DNA from: Anaerolineales bacterium | GTDB lineage: Bacteria > Chloroflexota > Anaerolineae > Anaerolineales > Villigracilaceae | Length of the DNA: 12,783 nucleotides | Direction of reading: 5' to 3' | Assembly: GCA_028689195.1 (NCBI GenBank) | Contig: JAQTWR010000035.1 | Span: 1 to 12,783, forward strand | In this document: positions 1 through 6,506 of the stretch, in pieces | Position numbering within the stretch: position 1 is the first letter of the stretch | Layout: every line of letters starts with the position of its first letter | The notes under the pieces: model-generated | The model's input: the letters and a program-made list of their open reading frames with translations, nothing else | Told to the model about the DNA's origin: nothing | Database searches by the model: none | Translations under genes and position numbers: made by a program

Positions 1-15
1 CGAAAAACTTTGCAT
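1..15 (-). CDS. 5' end of a truncated minus-strand gene
   Basis: Only five codons are visible (Met-Gln-Ser-Phe-Ser) before the left edge of the window. The start is supported by a good Shine-Dalgarno sequence on the minus strand (AAAGGAGAG, complement of 22-30), with 8 bases between GGAG and the ATG, and by a TATAAT box further upstream (complement of 45-50). The product cannot be guessed from five residues. It lies downstream of the lipoprotein at 85-804, with a strong hairpin terminator between them, so it is probably an independent transcript. Confidence 0.45.
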
Positions 16-44
16 GATTCACTCTCCTTTGTAAAGTTAGTTTG

Positions 45-50
45 ATTATA
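45..50 (-). promoter_or_regulatory. Candidate -10 box for the truncated gene
   Basis: The minus strand reads TATAAT here, about 30 bases upstream of the ATG at 15. The matching -35 position falls inside the upstream terminator hairpin and reads CGCTTA, which is a poor match, so only the -10 box is convincing. Confidence 0.4.
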
Positions 51-52
51 GC

Positions 53-79
53 AAAAAGCGGACGCGATAAGCGTCCGCT
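53..79 (-). terminator. Intrinsic terminator of the repeat lipoprotein gene
   Basis: A perfect 9-bp stem (AGCGGACGC at 57-65, GCGTCCGCT at 71-79) has a 5-base loop. On the minus strand it is followed directly by a run of five T. It starts 6 bases after the stop codon of the lipoprotein gene at 85-804. Confidence 0.85.
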
Positions 80-84
80 GATGA

Positions 85-804
85 TTATTGCGCCAGTATT
101 CTGATCTTGTAATTGACGACCTTCCCGCCGACGGGAACGACGTCAATGATGTAATCCTGATCCGCGGGGACTTCAAAACTGTAGTCGGTCGCGCCGCTTT
201 CAGCCTGAACAAATTGCTGGCTGTCGTTGAATCCCCAAATGGTGATTCCCGCGTCTTCGGCTTCGAGCGATACTTCCAGCGTTTGACCGGCTTTGGCAAA
301 AACCGCATATGAGACGATTAATCCGTTGGGCGTTTGCCCGTTCAATTTGACGTAGTTTTGTCCCGCGGGAAATTCGACGCGCGCCATCATGGTCGTCAAT
401 AATTTGAAGTCTTCGGCGCTCGCGCCGCCCGTCACTTGAAAATGATAATTCTGGCTGGCGGGCAAAACGCCGCTCCATGATTTGCGTTGCAGTTCCGCGT
501 CTAAAAGGACGGTTTTATCCTCGCCGACAATGGACAGAGTCGCGTCGTTATTCTTCGAGCGTACAACCGCGATGACAGGCTGATTTTCAGAAGCCCACGC
601 GTAGTAATCTAAGGTTTGCGCGGGTTGAATGATTCCTTCCACGACGCCGGTCGTCGCGCCTGCGGGGAAGACAATCTGGTTCGAGCCGCCCCCGCCCGCG
701 CTTCCAGATGGAAGAGATGGAAGGGATGGCAGGGCGGGCATAACGCAGCCGTATGTCAACAGTGCGGTAATTGCAAAGATAAAAGCGGACGGGAATCGTT
801 TCAT
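85..804 (-). CDS. Lipoprotein with two tandem beta-sandwich (PPC-like) repeats
   Basis: This is a 239-residue predicted secreted lipoprotein. The N-terminus has Lys-Arg, a hydrophobic segment (residues 6-17) and Cys20 in the context LTYGC. That is an acceptable but not ideal lipobox, because the -3 residue is Thr. A low-complexity linker rich in Pro, Ser and Gly follows (about residues 23-42). The rest looks like an internal duplication. Two copies of about 95 residues each start with an aromatic-FPAG motif (around residues 46 and 144) and contain a GQTL or AQTLDYYA strand, an acidic 'DAxxxI' strand and a P-A-x-x-x-Y-x-(I/F) strand. This pattern resembles bacterial pre-peptidase C-terminal (PPC) type domains, usually found on secreted proteins. 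The start is supported by AGGAGA on the minus strand, about 8 bases upstream. No enzyme motif is visible. It is probably a surface-exposed binding or structural protein. Confidence 0.8.
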   Translation of the reverse strand: MKRFPSAFIFAITALLTYGCVMPALPSLPSLPSGSAGGGGSNQIVFPAGATTGVVEGIIQPAQTLDYYAWASENQPVIAVVRSKNNDATLSIVGEDKTVLLDAELQRKSWSGVLPASQNYHFQVTGGASAEDFKLLTTMMARVEFPAGQNYVKLNGQTPNGLIVSYAVFAKAGQTLEVSLEAEDAGITIWGFNDSQQFVQAESGATDYSFEVPADQDYIIDVVPVGGKVVNYKIRILAQ

Positions 805-858
805 TGTGAGGTCTCCTGTATGAAGGGATGATGCCGTATTTTACATGTTAAACGAAAA

Positions 859-876
859 GGACGGCGCGCGCCGTCC
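859..876 (-). terminator. Palindromic terminator after the cytochrome c gene
   Basis: This is a perfect 18-base palindrome (GGACGGCGC then GCGCCGTCC). On the minus strand it is followed by TTTTCGTTT, consistent with termination after the cytochrome gene. On the plus strand a T-run (880-885) also follows, so it could act in both directions. The 4-base centre would have to open as the loop. Confidence 0.7.
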
Positions 877-900
877 CTTGTTTTTAATTTAATTCAACGG

Positions 901-1371
901 TTATTCCTTATTCAAACTGTAGAGATATGAAATAACGTCCGCGATTTGCTGCGGCGTGAGCGCGCCTAAATCTCCCCAGTTGGGCATCACTTTGAGGGGA
1001 TTTGTCGTTACGCCTTCCGCCATTGCCGGCGTGGAACCATGCTCGATGAAGAGGTCGGCATTATAGGCGAAGGTTTTGAAATCATCGTTCCAAAGGTCTT
1101 CTACGGCTGGATTCAAAGATGGGACAGTTCCGTCCGCGGTACCGGGATTTTCCACGCCGCCCTCGCCTTCTTCTCCATGACAAATAACGCAATTTGCGGC
1201 GAAAATTTCTTTGCCCGAAGCGGGGGCGCCAGTTAGTTTGAGAGCCTCGCCCGCGTCGCCCGGGTTTGAGGGACGCGCCGGCTCAATGGGCAGTGCGGCT
1301 TTTGAACCGCACGCCGAGACAAGCGTCAATAGCAAACCAACAACAATCGCAAATGCCATTCTGTTTTTCAT
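901..1371 (-). CDS. Lipid-anchored mono-haem cytochrome c
   Basis: This is a 156-residue class I type cytochrome c, predicted to sit on the outer face of the membrane and carry single electrons. Residues 1-20 form a signal sequence ending in the lipobox LVSAC, with Cys21 lipidated. A Pro/Ala-rich tether follows. The haem-binding motif CVICH occupies residues 61-65 (His65 is the proximal ligand). Met129, in the VMPNWG motif before the C-terminal helix, is the likely distal ligand. The ending 'LTPQQIADVISYLYSL' is typical of the family. I chose the start at 1371 and not the in-frame ATG at 1392, because the Shine-Dalgarno sequence (TAAGGAGAG, complement of 1377-1385) lies between the two and is correctly spaced only from 1371. 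No partner oxidoreductase lies next to it. The tungsten oxidoreductase further right uses ferredoxin in known members, so a link would be speculative. Confidence 0.9.
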   Translation of the reverse strand: MKNRMAFAIVVGLLLTLVSACGSKAALPIEPARPSNPGDAGEALKLTGAPASGKEIFAANCVICHGEEGEGGVENPGTADGTVPSLNPAVEDLWNDDFKTFAYNADLFIEHGSTPAMAEGVTTNPLKVMPNWGDLGALTPQQIADVISYLYSLNKE

Positions 1372-1532
1372 TTTTTCTCTCCTTATTTCCATAGATTTTG
1401 CCGATTTTAGAACACGCTTCCGAAGTTAAGTAACACGCAATGCCGCGATGAGATATGAAATATATATAATCAACTTTGTGTCAATAACCGAGACGATAGT
1501 CGCTTCTTCATTTTTAATAGTGTTTAATATAA

Positions 1533-1561
1533 TTGACTTGGGCGGATTTAATTTATACAAT
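1533..1561 (+). promoter_or_regulatory. Sigma-70-type promoter of the S74 fibre gene
   Basis: TTGACT (1533-1538) and TACAAT (1556-1561) are separated by exactly 17 bases, and each matches five of six consensus positions. Transcription would begin near 1568, giving a leader of about 33 bases that contains the Shine-Dalgarno sequence. An alternative perfect TATAAT at 1528-1533 has only a weak -35 box (TCTTCA at 1505-1510). Confidence 0.55.
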
Positions 1562-1589
1562 GATAGTGGATTTATCCATTATCCAAAAA

Positions 1590-1595
1590 AGGAGA
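1590..1595 (+). promoter_or_regulatory. Shine-Dalgarno that fixes the fibre gene start
   Basis: AAAAAAGGAGAAAAAC runs into the ATG at 1601, with GGAG at 1591-1594. This decides for the start at 1601 over the upstream in-frame ATG at 1448. The 51-residue extension from 1448 would be encoded by the AT-rich promoter region and would bury the signal peptide. Confidence 0.85.
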
Positions 1596-1600
1596 AAAAC

Positions 1601-3268
1601 ATGAAAAACAATAAGGCGACAAGAGCCTGGTTAATCACGATTGTGGGTTTGGTTGCCCTTCTCGTGTTGCAGGCAACCTCGACGGTCGTGGCTCAAGGCG
1701 CCAACCCAAACGACATTGTTGAAGTGACTATTCAGTCCTCTTCGATTATGTGGACGCCCTTGGTTGGCGATATAAGGGGTATGACCCTGACGATTACAGG
1801 TCCTGACGGCTTTTACTTTCGGGAAGAGTATGCGGCAAGCGCTCGCCCAACCATTTCCAGCGGAAATTTTGGGGATGGCGCATATATTTATGAGGTTGTC
1901 CTTTTGCCCATAGATTCCCAGCCGGCAACCGATGACCAGTCGCTAAGAGGATTGGACTCCTCGCTCAAAAACACGATGACGCAATTTGGCGCTTTTTCCG
2001 TTTTGGGCGGCGCATTTGTCACGCCGTCTACCGAAGGCGGAGTGACTCCGCTTGATGTGGTACATGCCGATGACGTAATCACGACGGGTAGCCTTTGCGT
2101 CGGTTTTGACTGCCTTACAGATGGGACTGAAAATTTTGGCTTTGACACCATCCGATTGAAAGAGAACAACACCCGTATTGCTTTTGACGACACCAGCCTT
2201 ACCGCGGGATTCCCCGCCAATGACTGGAATATTGTTGCAAATGATAGCTCCAGCGGCGGCGCAAATTATCTGGCGTTCGCGGATATAACTGGCGGTAAAG
2301 TTCCCTTCATGGTCATGGCAGGCGCGCCGACCAATTCCCTTTTTGTAAGCGGCACAGGCAGGCTTGGCGTTGGCACAGGCGTTCCGACTTTGACTGTTCA
2401 TGCGGTTGCCGGCGATAGTCCCGGGCTTCGCTTGGAGCAGAATAATACCTATGGTTGGACTCCTCAAACATGGGATATTGTTGGGAATGAATCTAACTTT
2501 TTTATTCGCGATACCACCAACGGAAGCAAACTTCCCTTCCGCATTCAGCCCAGCGCGCCGACCAATTCCCTGACCATTAAGTCGGATGGGAAAGTCGGCG
2601 TTGGAACGTGGTCTCCGGCTTTTGATATGGAAATTGAAAGAACAGGCTTGAATACCAGTTTTGGTTTGCAACGTACTGACGGCGCGCTCCTTAAACTGAT
2701 TGCAAGCAATTCCAGGGGAATTGTCGGAACGCACAATAATTACCCATTGGAATTCTGGGTAAAAAATACGCCCAAAATGACTCTGGCGACGAGCGGCGCC
2801 TTGACCGTTTTAGGTCCCGTGAACGCCACCGCTTTTAATGTTACTTCGGATAGGAATGTCAAAGAGAATTTTGCCCCCATTGACCGCGCAAGCGTATTGG
2901 AGCGTTTGTCTTTGATGCCGATTTCCACTTGGAATTTTATTGAAAGCGACAACAAGGTAACGCACTTGGGTCCTATGGCGCAGGATTTTTATGCGGCATT
3001 TGGTCTTGGTATGGATGAGAAACATATCAGCACAATCGACGCTGACGGCGTGGCTTTTGCGGCTATTCAAGAACTCAACGCTGAAAATACATCCCTCCGC
3101 GTTCAAATTGACGATTTGACGAAGCGCCTTTCCGCTTTAGAATCAAACCGCGCCGCGCTCTCCGCTCAATCGAATCCCATGATATTCGCGGTTGTCTTGT
3201 TGGTTTGCATGAATCTGGTTTTGATCGCCGCGCTGCTTTGGTCAACCCGAAAAATCAGAAGCGTTTGA
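1601..3268 (+). CDS. Secreted fibre-like protein with C-terminal S74 chaperone domain and membrane anchor
   Basis: This is a 555-residue protein. Residues 9-25 form the hydrophobic core of a signal peptide, with likely cleavage after VVA (Ala31). Residues 32 to about 180 form an N-terminal region I do not recognise. Then come stalk-like repeats with the motif GVGTxxP, at residues 256-262 and 333-339, each preceded by an 'APTNSL' segment. A degenerate third repeat follows to about residue 410. Such repeats are typical of trimeric beta-stalks. Residues 416 to about 515 match the peptidase S74 intramolecular chaperone of endosialidases and tail fibres. The Ser-Asp-x-x-x-Lys motif (Ser416, Lys421) has the spacing of the known autocleaving dyad. 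A coiled coil (about 487-524) and a membrane helix (about 527-547) with a basic tail end the protein. There are no phage genes nearby, so a host surface fibre is more likely than a prophage tail. The gene converges on the oxidoreductase gene. Confidence 0.82.
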   Translation: MKNNKATRAWLITIVGLVALLVLQATSTVVAQGANPNDIVEVTIQSSSIMWTPLVGDIRGMTLTITGPDGFYFREEYAASARPTISSGNFGDGAYIYEVVLLPIDSQPATDDQSLRGLDSSLKNTMTQFGAFSVLGGAFVTPSTEGGVTPLDVVHADDVITTGSLCVGFDCLTDGTENFGFDTIRLKENNTRIAFDDTSLTAGFPANDWNIVANDSSSGGANYLAFADITGGKVPFMVMAGAPTNSLFVSGTGRLGVGTGVPTLTVHAVAGDSPGLRLEQNNTYGWTPQTWDIVGNESNFFIRDTTNGSKLPFRIQPSAPTNSLTIKSDGKVGVGTWSPAFDMEIERTGLNTSFGLQRTDGALLKLIASNSRGIVGTHNNYPLEFWVKNTPKMTLATSGALTVLGPVNATAFNVTSDRNVKENFAPIDRASVLERLSLMPISTWNFIESDNKVTHLGPMAQDFYAAFGLGMDEKHISTIDADGVAFAAIQELNAENTSLRVQIDDLTKRLSALESNRAALSAQSNPMIFAVVLLVCMNLVLIAALLWSTRKIRSV

Positions 3269-3310
3269 TATTTCCCCCAAGCATGTCGCTGGCTGATTGA
3301 TATTCCCGCT

Positions 3311-3349
3311 AATTAAAAATACGTCGCGTCTTATGAAGACGCGACGTAT
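3311..3349 (-). terminator. Strong terminator between convergent genes
   Basis: A perfect 14-bp stem (3319-3332 with 3336-3349) has a 3-base loop. On the minus strand it leads into TTTTTAATT, giving a classical intrinsic terminator for the oxidoreductase gene, whose stop codon is 16 bases upstream. It may also stop plus-strand transcription of the fibre gene, although the T-run on that side is poor. Confidence 0.88.
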
Positions 3350-3364
3350 TCATTCAGGATATTT

Positions 3365-5185
3365 CTACGCCAACCCCAGTTCTTCCAACTTCTCCTTCGT
3401 GGGCCAGCCCTTCTCGTCCCAGCCGCGCAACTTGTAAAACTCCGGCAGCATCTTGTCGAGTTCCACTACCTTGCCTTTGGCGGGACCATCGGGCAGCGGT
3501 TCGTTCAACATGCGCGGCGGGAGCGTATCTTCCGTAGAACCTGCTTTCAGGATGAACATGCGCTCCAGGTTATACACGCGCTCGGCGGCTTTCAGCGCCT
3601 CTTCGGAGGTATAGTCTGCGCCAGTGGAGAGGTTCAACATTTCGGAAAGTCGTTGCGGAAGAATCATGCGGTCTTTGCTGAACGCATAACGGATTGCGAC
3701 GAACACGCACAAACCGGAAGAATCCATCAACGCGAAGGAATCCTCAAAATGTTTTACCAGTTCGGGTTTGCCATCCGTCGTCAGCGGATTTTCCTTGACG
3801 GGAACGCCGAAAACTTCTTCGTAAGCCACATCGCCTTCCATGTGCGACGCGCCCTTGTTAGACGTGGCGTACAGCAAGCCCATGCCCTGCGAGCCGCGCG
3901 GATCGTAGCCGGGGAATTCCTGCTTGCGCGTGGTCACCGCCAATTCGGGATGATCGTATTTATCCGCGAGGCGGTAACTGCCGTCTGCGAGATCGTTTCC
4001 AAAACCTTTGCGATGCGCCATCAACTTGATCATCTCGATCATCGCGTCATGGTCGCCGAATTTCAGCGGCATCCCGATCACGTCCTCGGTGATGTAGCCC
4101 TTCTCGTACATTTCCATCGCGACGGCAATCGTCATGCCGGTGGTGATGGTATCCATGCCGTATTCGTTGCACAAATAATTCGCCTTGACCAGCGCGGCGA
4201 GATTGCTCACGCCGCAGCCTGTTCCCAAAGATGAAATTGTTTCATATTCGGGACCTTCGCCCTTGCCCTTATACGGACCGTCCGGCACTTCGGTCAAGCG
4301 TCCGCACGAAAGCGGGCAGCGATAGCAGGGCGTGTGACGAATCAAATATTGATTTTTCAGCGCGTCGCCGTCTATGTTATTCACGCCCTCAAATGTTCCT
4401 TGCTGGAAATTTCGCGTGGGCAGAATGCCGAGCGTGTTCGTCACCTGCGGCACATACGACGTTCCGTAAATGCGCATGTTCGAGCCTTTCTTCACATCCG
4501 CGCCCACGTTTTTGGATGTATCCACGCTCAATGTGCGCATTCCTTCGGCGTCATGCAGCGCGGGATTTTTATTTCCCATCGCGACAACCGCCTTAAGGTT
4601 TTTCGATCCCATCACCGCGCCGACTCCCGAACGAGCCGCCGCGCGATGTTTGTCGTTCATAATCGCCGCCATCAACGCGAGGTTTTCTCCCGCCGGTCCA
4701 ATACATGCGACTCGCGCGTCTGCGGATGTTTCGCCCTTCAAGATGTCCGTCGTTTCAGGGACGTCCTTGCCCCACAGGTGCGCGGCGGAACGCAGTTCAA
4801 TTTGATCTTCGTTGACGAAGAGATACACAGGTTCAGGCGACTTGCCCTCGAAGAGGAACAGATCGAAGCCAGTACGCTTCATCCATGTAGGAAACTCTCC
4901 GCCCGAGTTGGAGTGCGCGAGTGCGCCCGTCAACGGGGATTTGGTAATCACCATGTAGCGATTCCCCGTCGGCGCGGGAGTCGCGGTGAGCGGTCCCGTC
5001 GCAAAGATGAGCAAATTTTCCGGCGCAAGCGGATCCACCATCGGGTCTACTTCCTTATATAGATAGTGGATCGCCAATCCGCGCCCGCCGAGATAATCGC
5101 GCGCGATCTTTGGGTCAATGTCTTCGGTGGTGATTTTTTTTGTGGTGAGGTTTACTCGCAAAAGTTTGAGGTGCCAGCCGTACAT
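3365..5185 (-). CDS. aor: Tungsten-containing aldehyde:ferredoxin oxidoreductase
   Basis: This 606-residue protein has the full length of the AOR family, whose members oxidise aldehydes to carboxylic acids (or act in reverse) with ferredoxin as electron partner, using a tungsten bis-pterin cofactor and one 4Fe-4S cluster. The N-terminal AOR domain shows YLGGRGLAIHYLY (about residues 31-43) and GGEFPTWMKRTGFD (about 95-108), which belong to the cofactor-binding part. The cluster ligands are present: Cys287, Cys290 and Cys294 in CYRCPLSC, and Cys493 in DSSGLCVF. These positions are almost identical to the four cysteines of the Pyrococcus enzyme. There is no signal peptide, so it is cytoplasmic. 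The start has AGGAG 6 bases upstream (complement of 5192-5196). A MoaD-like carrier gene lies 108 bases upstream on the same strand and probably helps make the cofactor. The aldehyde specificity cannot be read from the sequence. Confidence 0.95.
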   Translation of the reverse strand: MYGWHLKLLRVNLTTKKITTEDIDPKIARDYLGGRGLAIHYLYKEVDPMVDPLAPENLLIFATGPLTATPAPTGNRYMVITKSPLTGALAHSNSGGEFPTWMKRTGFDLFLFEGKSPEPVYLFVNEDQIELRSAAHLWGKDVPETTDILKGETSADARVACIGPAGENLALMAAIMNDKHRAAARSGVGAVMGSKNLKAVVAMGNKNPALHDAEGMRTLSVDTSKNVGADVKKGSNMRIYGTSYVPQVTNTLGILPTRNFQQGTFEGVNNIDGDALKNQYLIRHTPCYRCPLSCGRLTEVPDGPYKGKGEGPEYETISSLGTGCGVSNLAALVKANYLCNEYGMDTITTGMTIAVAMEMYEKGYITEDVIGMPLKFGDHDAMIEMIKLMAHRKGFGNDLADGSYRLADKYDHPELAVTTRKQEFPGYDPRGSQGMGLLYATSNKGASHMEGDVAYEEVFGVPVKENPLTTDGKPELVKHFEDSFALMDSSGLCVFVAIRYAFSKDRMILPQRLSEMLNLSTGADYTSEEALKAAERVYNLERMFILKAGSTEDTLPPRMLNEPLPDGPAKGKVVELDKMLPEFYKLRGWDEKGWPTKEKLEELGLA

Positions 5186-5293
5186 GGGAAACTCCTAGGG
5201 GAAAGGATGAATTACACTTGCATCGAACGCAAGTGCGATGTGAAGGATGAAGGATGAAAAAAAGATTCCTTAGTGTCCTTCGTGTTTAAAGAT
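5186..5293. other. Spacer between sulfur carrier and oxidoreductase genes
   Basis: This 108-base spacer holds a 7-bp hairpin (CACTTGC at 5215-5221, GCAAGTG at 5229-5235) and a repeated GAAGGAT motif (5242-5256). On the minus strand it also holds an A/G-rich string, ACACGAAGGACACTAAGG, followed by AATC and seven T (complement of about 5258-5286). The last resembles the repeats in the spacer at 8977-9220. No promoter is obvious, so read-through from the carrier gene into the oxidoreductase gene is plausible. Confidence 0.45.
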
Positions 5294-5533
5294 TTATCCG
5301 CCAGCAATCGCGGAAAAAGCCGTGACCATATCGCCTTCGACAAGCGGCGTGGACATATCAACGGTGAGACCATTCAATACGATCACGCTTGTATCGTCGA
5401 GCGGAATGTCAAAACGCGAAACCGCATCGTAGACCGTTGCGCCGTTTGGAACGTCCAACTCTACCACGCCGTTTTTTGCTTCAAGCGGAAGGGCTTCACG
5501 GTAATTGGCGATTAGTTTAACACGAATCAACAT
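5294..5533 (-). CDS. MoaD/ThiS-family sulfur carrier protein
   Basis: This is a 79-residue ubiquitin-like protein ending in Ala-Ile-Ala-Gly-Gly. The C-terminal Gly-Gly is the residue pair that is adenylated and converted to a thiocarboxylate in MoaD and ThiS. The beta-grasp pattern is visible: a basic first strand (MLIRVKLIAN), the central GATVYDAV helix start and the VLNG turn, then 'EGDMVTAFSAIAGG'. It is slightly divergent from housekeeping MoaD. Being next to the tungsten oxidoreductase, it probably donates sulfur to the dithiolene of the tungsten pterin. Such AOR-linked carriers are a known arrangement in archaea and bacteria. There is no Shine-Dalgarno sequence. Instead, TAGAAT lies exactly 6 bases upstream of the ATG, which suggests a leaderless transcript. 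It is divergent from the thioesterase, with only 37 bases between the two starts. Confidence 0.88.
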   Translation of the reverse strand: MLIRVKLIANYREALPLEAKNGVVELDVPNGATVYDAVSRFDIPLDDTSVIVLNGLTVDMSTPLVEGDMVTAFSAIAGG

Positions 5534-5570
5534 GCGTGGATTCTAGCACGAAAGGGGATAAAATAATCCC
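5534..5570. promoter_or_regulatory. Compact divergent leaderless promoters
   Basis: This 37-base gap separates two divergent starts. On the minus strand TAGAAT (complement of 5540-5545) lies 6 bases before the ATG at 5533. On the plus strand TAAAAT (5559-5564) lies 6 bases before the ATG at 5571. The -10 boxes would put both transcription starts at, or next to, the start codon. The -35 matches are poor, and each would overlap the other promoter, so the two units probably compete. Confidence 0.5.
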
Positions 5571-6008
5571 ATGAAAAAAGCCCTCCCTTATCACGGTTCT
5601 TGTTTTGTGTGCGGACACGATAACCCGCATAGTATCGGTCTCACTTGGTATGTGGACGACGACGGCGTCCTCACTTCCGAGTTCGTGTTGAATGAAGCGC
5701 AGCAGGGACCTCCCGGCAACGCGCATGGCGGCGCATCCGCAGCGATATTAGACGAAGCGATGGGGCTTGTCGTCTGGGCGGCGGGGTTGAAGGTGGCGGC
5801 GGTGAATCTTGAAATCAATTATCACAAGCCGCTTCCGCTGAATCAGCCGCTGGCGCTCGAAGCGCGCGTCACGCAAAAAGACGAACGCAAAATATTTTCT
5901 ACAGGCGAGATCAAATTATCCGACGGAACAATCTGCGTCAGCGGGCGTGGCATCTATGTCGTCGCGCCGCAATTGTTCAGCGAGGTCTGGTTGTCTGAAA
6001 AGAAATGA
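5571..6008 (+). CDS. Hotdog-fold acyl-CoA thioesterase (PaaI/4HBT family)
   Basis: This 145-residue single hotdog domain is predicted to hydrolyse an acyl-CoA thioester. The family signature HGGASAAILDEAMG starts at His52, with the acidic residue Asp61 in the helix. This matches the HGGxxxxxxD/E pattern of PaaI and THEM4-like enzymes. The N-terminal CFVCGHDNP (Cys11, Cys14) is common in this subgroup. The following strands (INYHKPLPLNQPL, and the 'DGTICVSGRGIYVV' end) also fit. The substrate is unknown. The ATG has a TAAAAT box 6 bases upstream and no proper Shine-Dalgarno sequence, since the GGGG at 5554-5557 is too far away. The stop codon overlaps the start of the next gene as ATGA, so the two are translationally coupled. 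Confidence 0.88.
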   Translation: MKKALPYHGSCFVCGHDNPHSIGLTWYVDDDGVLTSEFVLNEAQQGPPGNAHGGASAAILDEAMGLVVWAAGLKVAAVNLEINYHKPLPLNQPLALEARVTQKDERKIFSTGEIKLSDGTICVSGRGIYVVAPQLFSEVWLSEKK

Positions 6009-6460
6009 AAAGGATGGCGCTCGTTTATTTCGCTTTTATGTTGAGCGCCTGCCTTGCGCCGCCAATATCCGCGCCGACGGCGGTTGTTCGCGCGCCATCC
6101 GTCATTGCGGCGGAGGAAAATCCGCACGCGCCCAAACCCGAAGACGCGCAGTTGAATCGCGCTGAAATAATCGTCGCTTCCGTTGATTTATCCGACCGCG
6201 CCGACCTCGATCCCGTGCGCGTTCAGGTTAACTTCCTTGGTTCGATGCCGGGCGTGTGTAAAGAATTGCGCCTGCAAGTGAAACCGCCCGACGAACAGTA
6301 TCGCATTTTCATCGAAGCGTACAGCGTGGCGAACCCGAAGATAAAATGCCCGAATGTTTTTCAACAATTTGAAACCAATATCCTGCTCGGAGTTTACACG
6401 TCGGGCAAGTATTCGGTTTGGGTTAATGAAAAATTTGTCGGGGATTTCATTTCGTATTAA
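6005..6460 (+). CDS. Small lipoprotein of unknown function
   Basis: This is a 151-residue protein. It starts with Lys-Arg and a short hydrophobic segment ending in the lipobox LSAC (Cys16), so it is predicted to be exported and lipid-anchored. A tether rich in Pro, Ala and Glu follows to about residue 50. Then comes a compact domain of about 100 residues with alternating beta-type segments (IIVASVDLSD, VRVQVNFLG, LRLQVKPP, YRIFIEAYS, KYSVWVNEKFVGDF). Two cysteines, in GVCKEL and KIKCPNV, could form a disulfide. I do not recognise the family; an immunoglobulin-like sandwich is a guess. It overlaps the thioesterase gene by 4 bases (ATGA), so the two are expressed together. The functional link between them is not clear. 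Confidence 0.75.
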   Translation: MKRMALVYFAFMLSACLAPPISAPTAVVRAPSVIAAEENPHAPKPEDAQLNRAEIIVASVDLSDRADLDPVRVQVNFLGSMPGVCKELRLQVKPPDEQYRIFIEAYSVANPKIKCPNVFQQFETNILLGVYTSGKYSVWVNEKFVGDFISY

Positions 6461-6506
6461 TCCCATATTGCGATATTCATGCCGCCGAATTTTATAACGC
6501 AACCAT

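Larger units (their letters stand above)
1372..1600. promoter_or_regulatory. AT-rich divergent promoter region
   Basis: This 229-base gap separates the divergent cytochrome and fibre genes. It is much more AT-rich than the surrounding genes. For the minus-strand cytochrome, a perfect TTGACA lies at the complement of 1479-1484. The best -10-like string (TATATT, complement of 1459-1464) is only 14 bases away, so this pairing is weak. Plus-strand promoters are listed separately. No further gene is visible. Confidence 0.45.

Noticed and set aside
1448..1600. Upstream extension of the fibre gene from the ATG at 1448
   Set aside because: It would add 51 residues encoded by the AT-rich promoter region, and a strong Shine-Dalgarno sequence plus a signal peptide begin at 1601.
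1943..2734. Minus-strand open frame of 263 codons inside the fibre gene
   Set aside because: No recognisable motif or ribosome site; the opposite strand carries the S74 protein.
1601..3268. Prophage tail-fibre gene
   Set aside because: No other phage gene is visible in the window, and the signal peptide and C-terminal membrane helix are unlike phage tail fibres.
4334..5062. Plus-strand open frame of 242 codons opposite the oxidoreductase gene
   Set aside because: Arg/His-rich shadow sequence, no start signal, fully covered by the conserved oxidoreductase gene.
5215..5235. Hairpin in front of the oxidoreductase gene as a molybdenum or tungsten cofactor riboswitch
   Set aside because: Only a 7-bp stem is present. 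The larger multi-stem structure of the Moco riboswitch class is not visible in the 108-base gap.
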